Below are positions 9,019 through 16,515 of a DNA stretch of 64,000 nt, one piece after another. The first letter of the stretch is position 1; each line of letters opens with the position of its first letter. Under the pieces are notes generated by a model that was not told where the DNA came from, made no database searches, and worked only from the letters and a program-made list of their open reading frames with translations. The position numbers were made by a program, and so were the translations under genes. The DNA is from Parasedimentitalea psychrophila (GTDB lineage Bacteria; Pseudomonadota; Alphaproteobacteria; Rhodobacterales; Rhodobacteraceae): contig NZ_CP127247.1 in assembly GCF_030285785.1 (NCBI RefSeq), positions 868,001 through 932,000 of the forward strand, in the 5' to 3' direction.

Positions 9019-9850
9019 GGGTAGTGTCGCAAACTTTTGGACCCCTGTTGCACTTCTCGACAGTGGCATTCATTGGGCAGTGTTTCGACATCTCATTCAA
9101 GGTTTAAGCGATTGATCAGTTTCAAAGGCGCGCACTATCCGAAATCTGTGATTCTATACGCCGTCTATTTCTATGTTCGGTTTGCGGTATCGTATCGCGA
9201 CCTCGAAGAGATCATGGCCGAACGCGGCGTCGCAGTGGATCACGCAACGCTCAATCGTTGGGCCGAAAAATACGCGGGTGCAATCGCCAATGAGGCTCAT
9301 CGTCGGAAGGCGCCGACCGGTCGATCTTGGCGGATGGACGAGACCTACGTGAAGGTCAAAGGGCGCTGGACATATCTCTATCGGGCGATAGACAAATGCG
9401 GAAAAACCCTTGATTTCATGCTGTCCGAACGACGTGATGAAGTGGCGGCGACCGCATTTTTCACCAAAGTGATCGCCAGCAACGGTTGGCCAGACAAAGT
9501 CGTCATCGACAAGAGCGGATCAAACGCCGCAGGTCTGTTCAACATGAATTGCCTGCTGGTGATGCATAACTGGTGTTGGTTGATCGACGTCCTGCAGGTG
9601 AAATATCTCAATAACATCATCGAACAGGATCACCGTTTCATAAAGAATATCACCCGCCCCATGCAGACCTTCAAATCGTTCAATTCAGCCGCCGCCACTC
9701 TGGCGGGCATCGAAGTCGCTCACATGATCCGCAAAGGACAATTCAACCGACCAGGGAAGTCCGGCTTCGAGCAGTTCGCAGAATTCGCTGGATAATTGTG
9801 TCCGACTGAAGCCCCCAACTCAATTCATGCTGGAATTTGCGACACTACCC
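9019..9850 (+). mobile_element. IS6-family insertion sequence
   Basis: An 832-bp element with perfect 15-bp terminal inverted repeats beginning GGGTAGTGTCGCAAA (9019-9033 and 9836-9850), typical of alphaproteobacterial IS6-type elements. No matching 8-bp target duplication is present (left flank CCTTCGGC, right flank CTCTGTCG). The two sides therefore come from different places, as expected after IS6 replicative transposition with deletion or inversion. Its left end truncates an IS3 orfA and its right end truncates a 489-bp repeat. Confidence 0.85.
9037..9795 (+). CDS. IS6-family transposase
   Basis: DDE transposase of about 240-252 residues. Family blocks are FKGAHYPKSVILYAVYFYVRF, the HTH segment SYRDLEEIMAERGVAVDHATLNRW, catalytic Asp in SWRMDETYVKVKGRW, YRAIDKCGKTLDF, the second Asp in KVVIDKSGSNAAG, the QVKYLNNIIEQDHRFIK segment with the catalytic Glu, and LAGIEVAHMIRKGQF. 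The true start is probably downstream of 9037 (near the FKRLISFKG segment), as the first 25 residues are not IS6-like. No internal stop, so it may be active. Confidence 0.85.
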   Translation: MDPCCTSRQWHSLGSVSTSHSRFKRLISFKGAHYPKSVILYAVYFYVRFAVSYRDLEEIMAERGVAVDHATLNRWAEKYAGAIANEAHRRKAPTGRSWRMDETYVKVKGRWTYLYRAIDKCGKTLDFMLSERRDEVAATAFFTKVIASNGWPDKVVIDKSGSNAAGLFNMNCLLVMHNWCWLIDVLQVKYLNNIIEQDHRFIKNITRPMQTFKSFNSAAATLAGIEVAHMIRKGQFNRPGKSGFEQFAEFAG

Positions 9851-10338
9851 CTCTGTCGTGATCCCGGATAGGTCTCATCAGTCAAAAGGTTCACAAGAAC
9901 CTACCTGCGGGGTTGGATCTCATGCAGGTGATCTCTCCAAGACTAGGCCATACAGGTAAGATCTCTGGTCAGTGTCCTAGTAGGGGATTGAGATCTACCT
10001 ACAGGGGAATAGGTATAAGTAATGGATGAAAGGAGGAGAATAGAGGAGAAGAAGTCCTAATAGTTTCCCCTAATAGAGGTCCTAAGAGGATCACCTACTA
10101 GGACCCCCAACAGAAAACCCCTCCACCAGAAGATCATTGTTTCAGTCATTAGTTTCAAAGGTTTAGCATGGAAGAGATCAAGGACCCGCGGCACTCCCGC
10201 CCCCTCGATGTTCACAGGTGGTCTGACCATCCAGAAGTGGTCGAGTTCGTTGACAGGATCTGGGATGAGTACCTACCCAAGGAAATGGTTGGAAAACCTG
10301 GGCCAAAACCCAAGATGGCCTTTCGGAAGCAGCTTAGG
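9850..10338. repeat. Left copy of 489-bp inverted repeat
   Basis: Pairs with 14595-15083 in inverse orientation; the compared bases differ at only two positions (C/T in a CAGT[C/T]ATTAG segment and A/G in AAGG[A/G]CCC). It contains a roughly 318-bp untranslated leader and the first 57 codons of the gene starting at ATG 10168. The outer edge coincides exactly with the end of the IS6 element, so the original repeat may have been longer. The inner edge is a sharp breakpoint in the coding sequence. Confidence 0.9.
9976..10102. promoter_or_regulatory. Cluster of CCTA-N-TAGG-like units in leader (left copy)
   Basis: Six short related palindromic units occur in about 125 bases: CCTAGTAGG (9976), CCTACAGG (9998), CCTAATAG (10056), CCTAATAGAGG (10069), CCTAAGAGG (10081) and CCTACTAGG (10094). 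Between them is a purine-only stretch around 10025-10053. The same cluster exists at 14831-14957 in the other repeat. Spacing and number suggest a binding array or replication-type iterons rather than a simple promoter; no function is known to me. Confidence 0.4.
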
Positions 10339-10548
10339 ATGCTCAGTGCTTGCTCGATAATACAGGAATGCCGCCGTAGAGGGCGCAAGTATCTTGATGC
10401 CGATGTCGCATGGCGTTTGGGTAAAAACAGCACAAATGGACACTCAAACGCGTCGCGGCAAACCATCAGGCGGCATAGTGGCTGGGGCCGTTATATGATT
10501 GAACTAGGTCAAATAGAGATCGGGTTGCGCTTTGACGACATTATCTGA
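10168..10548 (+). pseudogene. Chimeric frame: 5' end of the polymerase-like gene fused to unrelated sequence
   Basis: Codons 1-57 (MEEIKDPRHSRPLDVHRW... KMAFRKQLR) are the same as the start of the interrupted gene at 14765. After base 10338 the sequence diverges and encodes 69 residues I do not recognise (ECRRRGRKYLDADVAWRLG... IGLRFDDII). Its stop lies 17 bases inside the next gene, so translation of this frame could feed the OST-HTH gene. The fused product is unlikely to have the original activity. Confidence 0.5.
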
Positions 10549-11401
10549 CGACGCACAGCAGACGCTTCAACGTGAAGTCCAGCGATTGCTGGGTCGATGT
10601 TTGCTGCGACTGCAACAATACGAGCGCCTGATCAAGGCGATGATGGCACATCACGAAATCTCGGGGCCAGTTCATGCCTTAGAGGCGGTTCAGGCCGCGA
10701 AAATAGACAACACCGCCGGTAAGACGCTCGGCACCTTGGTTGGCGACCTCCTTGGATCGTATGTTGTTCCCGTCGAGATCGATCCTCCGGGAAAGGTGAC
10801 GACCAGTTCTCCCGAGGACGTCCCTTCGTTCGCCATGAAGATGCAACTGAGCTTACCGAATGCGGATTTCACCCGGGTGAAAAGGGACCTAAAAGAACTG
10901 GTGCTCTTGCGGAACAACTTGGTTCACCACTTCATCGACCAGCACGACCTCTGGAGCTTGGACGGATGCCGTAGCGCGCACGATGCATTGGTCCTCGCCT
11001 ACAACCGCATCGACATACATTTCGAAGAACTCCGTGGATGGGCTGAAGACATGGAAAAAAGTCGGCGGTTTCTCGCATCGGTCATCCAGTCTGACATGTT
11101 CCGAGAGCAGGTGGTCAACGGCATTGCCACGGATAGCACCGTGACTTGGCCTGCCGCAGGCGTAGTGAGCGCCTTGCGAGAAGCAGCCGGTGAGTTGGCT
11201 GTTGATGGATGGGCATCCGTCGCGGAGGCAAGCAGGTGGATTACCGAGCGGTATTCCGACTATCTACCCGTGAAGTATGGGTGCAGCAGTTGGCGGCAGG
11301 TCGTACACGAGTCGCGTATCTTCGAGCTTCGGTACTTCGAGTTGGATGGAAAGCGCTCCGCGCGGTATCGGGAAAAATTGAACTCCGCGAACACATGCTG
11401 A
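10532..11401 (+). CDS. OST-HTH/LOTUS domain protein
   Basis: A 289-residue protein if TTG 10532 is the start (MTTLSDDAQQTLQREVQRLLGRCLLRLQQYERLIKAM). The N-terminal two thirds is helical and resembles the uncharacterised part of bacterial OST-HTH proteins. The C-terminus (about 225-280) is an OST-HTH/LOTUS module: DGWASVAEASRWITERY, LPVKYGCSSWRQVVHESRIFELRYFE. LOTUS domains bind RNA, notably G-rich or G4 RNA in eukaryotes, and in bacteria are often fused to NYN nucleases; no nuclease is visible here. It lies inside the inverted-repeat segment as cargo. Confidence 0.75.
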   Translation: MTTLSDDAQQTLQREVQRLLGRCLLRLQQYERLIKAMMAHHEISGPVHALEAVQAAKIDNTAGKTLGTLVGDLLGSYVVPVEIDPPGKVTTSSPEDVPSFAMKMQLSLPNADFTRVKRDLKELVLLRNNLVHHFIDQHDLWSLDGCRSAHDALVLAYNRIDIHFEELRGWAEDMEKSRRFLASVIQSDMFREQVVNGIATDSTVTWPAAGVVSALREAAGELAVDGWASVAEASRWITERYSDYLPVKYGCSSWRQVVHESRIFELRYFELDGKRSARYREKLNSANTC

Positions 11402-11453
11402 ATTACGCTTGCAGCGCAGGTTTTTCCGGTCAGCAGAGATGCCCACCTTGGAC

Positions 11454-11533
11454 CTAATCTGTTTTACTTTTAGCCGCATGCCTCTCCAACCGATCCAGAT
11501 ATCCCTGACATCGCTCCCTGTGCCTGCTTGGCT
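11454..11533 (-). pseudogene. C-terminal fragment of a second copy of the polymerase-like gene
   Basis: On the minus strand this stretch reads RHRERCQGYLDRLERHAAK and then a stop, closely matching the C-terminus of the gene ending at 12126 (RHEERCQGYLDRLERHAVRF). The DNA match is strong over about 55 bases (11474-11530 against 12148-12205) and then ends abruptly at the secreted-protein gene. It is a relic of a paralogous, slightly diverged copy in tandem orientation. Confidence 0.7.
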
Positions 11534-11552
11534 AGAGGATTCTGAGCTAAAT

Positions 11553-11972
11553 CTACTGACGGCAGATTATCGTACCAGAAAGTATTTCTTCCTCAGGATT
11601 AAAGCCCTCGATCAAAACAGTAGTTTTGATGGAGACTTGGCGATTTCCACTTGGAAAAGTGAAACCCGGGACCACTACTTCTATGTCATTGACGAATTTG
11701 CCTGATTTTATGGTTTCAGTCCCAACAAGCAGGGAAATTTTCTCCGTCGAGCCCGTTTTAGTGACAACTTGCCGATCCAGTTCAACAACTATTGGCTCAC
11801 CAATGGCCGTATCAAGAAGAGTTAGCGTTGCACCTGTCGAGCCTTCCTGGAAATCCACAGATAGCGGCGGCAAATAAAGGTGGTAAAGTTGGATCATGCA
11901 GTTCTTCGCAAGTGCTTCACCGCTCACTGTCAACGAGATCACAAGACCTATAGCCATCGCACAAAAACGCAA
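11553..11972 (-). CDS. Hypothetical secreted protein
   Basis: A 139-residue protein with a signal peptide (MRFCAMAIGLVISLTVSGEALA, cleavage before KNC). The mature part is beta-rich (VDFQEGSTGATLTLLDTAIGEPIVVELDRQVV, IEVVVPGFTFPSGNRQVSIKTTVLIEGF) and keeps two Cys, one just after the cleavage site and one at the C-terminus (IICRQ), which could form a disulfide. I do not recognise the family. It sits between two C-terminal ends of the polymerase-like gene, so it is probably cargo of the same element; it is somewhat less GC-rich than core genes. Confidence 0.5.
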   Translation of the reverse strand: MRFCAMAIGLVISLTVSGEALAKNCMIQLYHLYLPPLSVDFQEGSTGATLTLLDTAIGEPIVVELDRQVVTKTGSTEKISLLVGTETIKSGKFVNDIEVVVPGFTFPSGNRQVSIKTTVLIEGFNPEEEILSGTIICRQ

Positions 11973-12125
11973 ACTCTCGTCTCCTTTACTGGAAGTTTGT
12001 GCCTCTTATTTCAGAGCAACAAAACCTAGTGGGATCAATGCCCCTCTTAACATCAGAGGATGCCTTGTTTTCCTTATAGTTCAAAGGCCCTATTGTCCGG
12101 TTCACCAACATTCATGCCCCCATGT

Positions 12126-13302
12126 CTATTCGCTAATGAACCTAACCGCATGCCTTTCCAACCGATCCAGATACCCCTGACACCTTTCCTCATGCCTGCT
12201 CCTGATGTGATCCAAAACCTGCTGGTCGGAAACCTCTGAGTACTCGGGCATGTCTGGCAGTTTGATTGATGTGGGCAGGGGCCCGCCAGTGATTGCCTCC
12301 GATGCCTCTGCCATAACAGCCCGCATCTCTGCTACTTTCGAGTAGTCAATGATGTAGCTGTCATGGACAGAAAGGATCAGTATGCCTTGCTCAGTGAAGT
12401 GGCGGTGAATGTAGGCGGTGATCTTGCTGTCCACACGCATGAGCTCGACCCCTTTGTCGCTGAACAGGTAGTCAGTCAGTTTGGGGTTCCGAGTCAGAAA
12501 ACCGTCCAGCAGTCGATCCAACCATTCGTTCGTCATATGCGTACCGGTTTGACCTCCAGAGAAGCTCTCTCGAAAGGCCCTGTATGCTGACGATTTATCC
12601 TTTGCGTTGATCGCAATAAGCGCTAGTCGTTTGACAAGCATGCGAACCGAACTTTGCGGGTATCCTGGAATCTTTATCTGCGAGCAGTCATACGGGTCCC
12701 CGACCAAATCCTCACCCAGCTCAGCATAAATCAGGTTGATGTGCAGGCCCTGAAAGTCGACCTCAACCGTTGGTGTATCGTTGATGAAGATCTTAGCACG
12801 CCAATCGCCGTCAACTTGCTGCCACCAAGCACCATAGAACCGACCATTTAGCTCCCAGCTGCTACGGCTGAAAATACGCCTGATCCTGATGTCATTCCCG
12901 TCGATGCGGACATTACGTGTCTTGGCGATGTCCTCGATCACAATGCAGGGGTCTTCGAGGGATGGAATGTCGATGAAGGAGGAGGCAATCAGCTTGTTGT
13001 AGGCAAGTACTTCCTCCCTCATGTGCTCGATCTCAGGGGTGTCCTCGTACTCAATCAGTTTGAAGTTTTTGTTCTTCAGAACAATGACTTCTTCACCTTC
13101 TGCCCGGCCAACATCTTCACGCTCGAACTTTGCCTGAGCAAACCAATCCTGCAGTATGTCGGCAGCACGAATTCTTGTCGTCCGGTTGCTCTTTGAGCCT
13201 GGAGCTGTGTAGCTGGCAAAAGCCATGTCGATCACTTCAGCATCATACAGGGCGTGGATGATGGGCACCAACTTCTTGGACAGGTGCAGTGCGTTATACC
13301 GG
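12126..13302 (-). pseudogene. Polymerase-like protein of the repeat element, C-terminal part (split by IS)
   Basis: About 390 residues, in frame with the N-terminal part once the IS at 13303-14498 is removed (join NAWKTGSR-YNALHLS). It contains FYGAWWQQVDGDWR, then VEVDFQGLHINLIYAELG (Asp in a DxSxLH-like setting), GDPYD, a basic helix VRMLVKRLALIAINAKDKSSAYRAF, and near the C-terminus GILILSVHDSYIID. The order Asp motif, Arg/Lys helix, HDS motif resembles motifs A, B and C of family-A DNA polymerases and single-subunit RNA polymerases (HDE/HDSF). This is inference from motifs only. No signal or membrane segment. Confidence 0.55.
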
Positions 13303-13341
13303 GGTAATCCCCCCATTTTTAACAGGGGGCGGTCGTAGAAT

Positions 13342-14168
13342 TTACGCGGCCATTTTCAGTTTCATTGCGGGTGTGATGCCGCCGAGGCCCATATTCGGGC
13401 GGTCATTATTGTAAGTCCATAGCCATTGTGTGGCAAAGTCCTGTGCCTCCTCTATGTTTTCGATGATATGTTGGTCCAACCATTCATGCCTGACGGTGCG
13501 ATTATAGCGCTCGATGTAAGCGTTCTGCTGCGGCTTTCCGGGTTGAATGTACTGGATGATAATACCTTGTTTCTCAGCCCATTCCAGCAGCTTACCACTG
13601 ATGTACTCCGGCCCATTATCGACCCGAATGGTTCCTGGTTTCCCACGCCATTCAATGATCCGATTAAGGCTGCGAATAACCCGTTCGGCTGGCAAAGAAA
13701 AATCGACCTCGATGCCCAAACCCTCGCGGTTAAAATCATCCAGCACGTTCAAGAGCCGAAACGCCCGACCATCCCCGAGGCGATCCGCCATGAAGTCCAT
13801 CGACCAGGTCATGTTCGGGCGTCCGGCACTGCCAGCGCATCGGGTTTGTCCCGCTTTAACCGTTTCCGAGGTTTGATCCGCAAGTTCAGTTCCAGTTCGC
13901 AGTAAATCCGGTAAACCCTTTTGTGGTTCCACGAATGACCTTGCACGTTACGTAGATGCAGGAAACATAGCCCAAACCCCCAAGTCTTCCGTGCGGCCGT
14001 CAGCCCAACCAGCAGATCGGCAATCTCTTCGTTCTCATCGCTCAAGAGCGGGCTGTAACGATAGCACGTCTCACTGACATCAAACGTGCGGCAGGCCAGC
14101 GCAATGCTGATACCGTGGCGCGCCACCGCTTTCTCGGCCAGACCCCGTCGTAAGGCTGGCCGGATCAC
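13342..14168 (-). pseudogene. IS407-type transposase OrfB with frameshift
   Basis: The first part (IRPALRRGLAEKAVARHGISIALACRTF...) runs from GTG 14168 and the second ([33 protein letters not shown]... to KLKMAA) lies in another frame. They should join at ...ALAVPDA-PNMTW around 13822, where the sequence GACGCCCGAAC appears to have lost one C. Catalytic residues are otherwise present: Asp in TWSMDFM, Asp in RVDNGPEY and Glu in [11 protein letters not shown]. This copy is therefore probably inactive unless the shift is suppressed or is a sequencing error. Confidence 0.75.
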
Positions 14169-14446
14169 TTTTTTCCCAGGGCTTCCTTCAGTAATTCTGC
14201 TTGCATGCTCATCTCGGCATACATCTTTTTCAGCCGCCGGTTCTCGTCTTCAAGCGCCTTCATTTGGCTGATCATCGACGCGTCCATACCACCGTATTTT
14301 GATCGCCATTTGTAGAACGACGCGTTGCTCATCCCGTGCTCGCGGCACAGCTCCGTTACAGGCACACCGCCTTCGGCTTGGCGTAGGATCGCAAGAATTT
14401 GGGGTTCGCTATATCTCGTCATCTTCATCAAAATCTCCTCATGCAT
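14165..14446 (-). CDS. IS407-type transposase OrfA
   Basis: A 93-residue DNA-binding subunit, or 86 residues from the second Met (MKMTRYSEPQILAILRQAEGGVPVTELCREHGMSNASFYKWRSKYGGM) followed by a zipper (KALEDENRRLKKMYAEMSMQAELLKEALGKK). The end of the gene has an A6G run (GGAAAAAAGTGA) in the correct phase for -1 frameshifting into orfB, as is usual for IS3-family elements. Confidence 0.85.
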   Translation of the reverse strand: MHEEILMKMTRYSEPQILAILRQAEGGVPVTELCREHGMSNASFYKWRSKYGGMDASMISQMKALEDENRRLKKMYAEMSMQAELLKEALGKK

Positions 14447-14498
14447 TCTGCCGAGAAAATTCTACTTCCACATCCCCTTAGTTTCGGGGGGGATTACC

Positions 14499-14765
14499 CC
14501 GGGAGCCCGTTTTCCAAGCGTTGACCGACAAGGACACCCCGATGCTTAGCTCAGGATCCTCCAGCCAAGCCACATACAGGTCCAAGACCAACACCCTAAG
14601 CTGCTTCCGAAAGGCCATCTTGGGTTTTGGCCCAGGTTTTCCAACCATTTCCTTGGGTAGGTACTCATCCCAGATCCTGTCAACGAACTCGACCACTTCT
14701 GGATGGTCAGACCACCTGTGAACATCGAGGGGGCGGGAGTGCCGCGGGCCCTTGATCTCTTCCAT
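14499..14765 (-). pseudogene. Polymerase-like protein of the repeat element, N-terminal part
   Basis: The first 89 codons of the interrupted gene: MEEIKGPRHSRPLDVHRWSD, VEFVDRIWDEYLPKEMVGK, then the basic PGPKPKMAFRKQLRVLVLDLYVAWLEDPELSIGVSLS. With the C-terminal part the intact protein would be about 481 residues. The frame runs 8 codons into the IS before stopping. Its 5' leader and codons 1-57 are duplicated in inverse orientation at the left end of the element. I do not recognise the N-terminal domain. Confidence 0.55.
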
Positions 14766-15083
14766 GCTAAACCTTTGAAACTAATAACTGAAACAATGAT
14801 CTTCTGGTGGAGGGGTTTTCTGTTGGGGGTCCTAGTAGGTGATCCTCTTAGGACCTCTATTAGGGGAAACTATTAGGACTTCTTCTCCTCTATTCTCCTC
14901 CTTTCATCCATTACTTATACCTATTCCCCTGTAGGTAGATCTCAATCCCCTACTAGGACACTGACCAGAGATCTTACCTGTATGGCCTAGTCTTGGAGAG
15001 ATCACCTGCATGAGATCCAACCCCGCAGGTAGGTTCTTGTGAACCTTTTGACTGATGAGACCTATCCGGGATCACGACAGAGG
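14595..15083. repeat. Right copy of 489-bp inverted repeat
   Basis: Mirror partner of 9850-10338 (position x pairs with 24933 minus x). This copy is the native one: its inner end continues uninterrupted into the coding sequence. Its outer end continues toward the tRNA-Gln gene without an IS boundary. It includes the CCTA/TAGG cluster at 14831-14957. The 4.26 kb between the repeats could be inverted by homologous recombination. Confidence 0.9.
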
Positions 15084-15218
15084 TAGGAGAGGCCCAAGAG
15101 CCCCGCTGAGAGCCGCTGTAATCACCGAATTACACCACACTGGCGCAGGGGCATTACTGGGGGCATTCTGAGCCAGTCAGGGCCAGAACCTAGGTCGCTA
15201 TTCTATGTAAGGAAGTAC

Positions 15219-15293
15219 TGGCTGGGGTGGTAGGATTCGAACCTACGATCTTCAGTACCAAAAACTGTTGCCTTACCACTTGGCCACACCCCA
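15219..15293 (-). tRNA. tRNA-Gln (UUG anticodon)
   Basis: Read on the minus strand the sequence starts TGGGGTGTGGCCAAGTGGTA and ends CACCCCAGCCA. Acceptor stem TGGGGTG pairs with CACCCCA; the D arm is GCCAAGTGGTAAGGC; the anticodon arm is CAGT-TTTTGGT-ACTG with anticodon TTG; the T arm is GTAGG-TTCGAAT-CCTAC. CCA is encoded. It lies 135 bases outside the right inverted repeat, so it may mark the island edge. The gap 15084-15218 shows no gene. Confidence 0.96.
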
Positions 15294-16499
15294 TCAGTGA
15301 GCGGCTGTCTAATGTCACTTTCGAGCGCGCGCAAGAGGGAGAAGGCAAAAAAGCAGTTCTTTTTTCCTTTTTCTTTCGCAGCCCCAAACAAACGATTGGC
15401 TGCCAAAACGCGGTTGCGAAAAGGCGGGTGTCACGACCTCTGAACCTCTCTCGATACACGCCTCTCCAATCGTGCGCGCACCGGGCTTCAGAGCCGTTAT
15501 TTTCCTGCCCCAAAATGGATCTGCCACAGTTCTTCGCCGTTCCTTTGACAGCATATCCGGCCACAAAGGAGGGGAGCATTGGATAAATGCGGACGGAGAG
15601 ATGTCGCAGGGTTTCGCTGCGGGTTGATGATGCCACCACCCTCCGACTGCACCGATCTGCGCTGCAAATCGGACCACCCGAGGGCCCACGTCCGGCGCGG
15701 AGCATTTGGGAGAGCTGCGCTGATGAAACCTCTCTACCCAGTGCCCTGATCAATCGACCTGCGCGGCGCGATTGTCGCGCCGCGCCAGAGCCTCAGGCAG
15801 AGCCGCGAATCGCCCCATCCGAACTGATCTTGGGCCTATGAAATTCCGGCCGCGCCTGGCGGTCAGAAACAGGCCTGATATCGCCCGTTCCGCCGACGCC
15901 CTGCTCAATGAAACCAGTGTTCCAAGAAATCCAACCGTCATAACCTGCTGGAACATAACACCCGGCTTGCTCGCAGCGCCGGAAATCACCACCTCAGCGG
16001 GGGAATGCGGGGGAATACAGTCCGGGACTTCTGGATGAATGGGTGCTCCCGTCAGATGTGCTGTCATCGCCATACACCAGACTTGAGGGAACGCATGTCG
16101 AAAGCACTGGAAGAAGCGCCATCAACGCACCGGTTCGAATTACATTTAATCTATATTTCAAATGCTTACCTCCCACATAACGAGGCAACTCTATTCGGGC
16201 ATGTTGCCTGATAAACCGCATTCCTGCAAATAGTCCGCGAAATCGCTTCCGCAACACACGGTCCACCGGAGCCCCCATTTCAAGTACACTGTGCGCCAGC
16301 GCTCCCGAAAATATCCGGTCCAGTCGCCAACCTCTGGATGCGAGCGGACCACATGCGGCGGCGGCAAATGTTCGAAAATGCAACTTACATCCTGAAACGC
16401 CGCAACATTTGGATCCGCCACCAGAAAAACAGGCCGGTGGCTGCTCTGTCCTGCAGGTTTCCACGGCGGGGATTGTGTTGATCCATCATCCGCAAACCT
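15294..16499. other. Gene-poor, decayed stretch
   Basis: About 1.2 kb without a gene I can support. Open frames exist on both strands (for example minus 15750-16073, 107 codons, and minus 16191-16421, 76 codons with YFRERWRTVYLKWGLRWT) but none has a family motif, good ribosome site or consistent codon use. The stretch just after the tRNA contains long T runs (15356-15374) that might be part of a terminator. The region looks like the remains of deleted genes next to the island. Confidence 0.4.
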
Positions 16500-16515
16500 T
16501 TGAGGAGCTGGCCCA

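Larger units (their letters stand above)
13303..14498 (-). mobile_element. IS3-family (IS407-type) insertion sequence
   Basis: A 1,196-bp element with terminal inverted repeats starting GGTAATCCCCCC and a 4-bp direct duplication CCGG on both sides (13299-13302, 14499-14502); 4-bp duplications are characteristic of the IS407 subgroup. It encodes orfA and orfB on the minus strand. Removing it and one CCGG restores a continuous coding frame in the host gene, so insertion was clean and probably recent. Confidence 0.88.

Noticed and set aside
9940-10130. CRISPR array
   Set aside because: The short CCTA/TAGG units are unequal, only 8-11 bases and have no regular 30-40 base spacers or cas genes nearby.
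10168-10548. Serine recombinase fragment in the 69-residue tail of the chimeric frame
   Set aside because: A TRRGKPSGG string in another frame hinted at it, but nothing else of a resolvase is present.
11409-11705. 98-codon plus-strand frame
   Set aside because: It runs across the polymerase-like gene relic and the secreted-protein gene on the opposite strand and has no own features.
9850-15083. Composite transposon built by the two IS types
   Set aside because: The IS elements at the left and in the middle are of different families and the boundary repeats are not IS sequences.
6867-15293. Prophage
   Set aside because: No integrase, terminase, capsid or tail genes; the content is IS elements plus the repeat element.
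15190-15753. 187-codon minus-strand frame over the tRNA
   Set aside because: It overlaps tRNA-Gln and reads as translated tRNA and low-complexity sequence.
15750-16073. 107-codon minus-strand gene
   Set aside because: No recognisable family, ribosome site or coding bias; kept only as a note under the gene-poor stretch.
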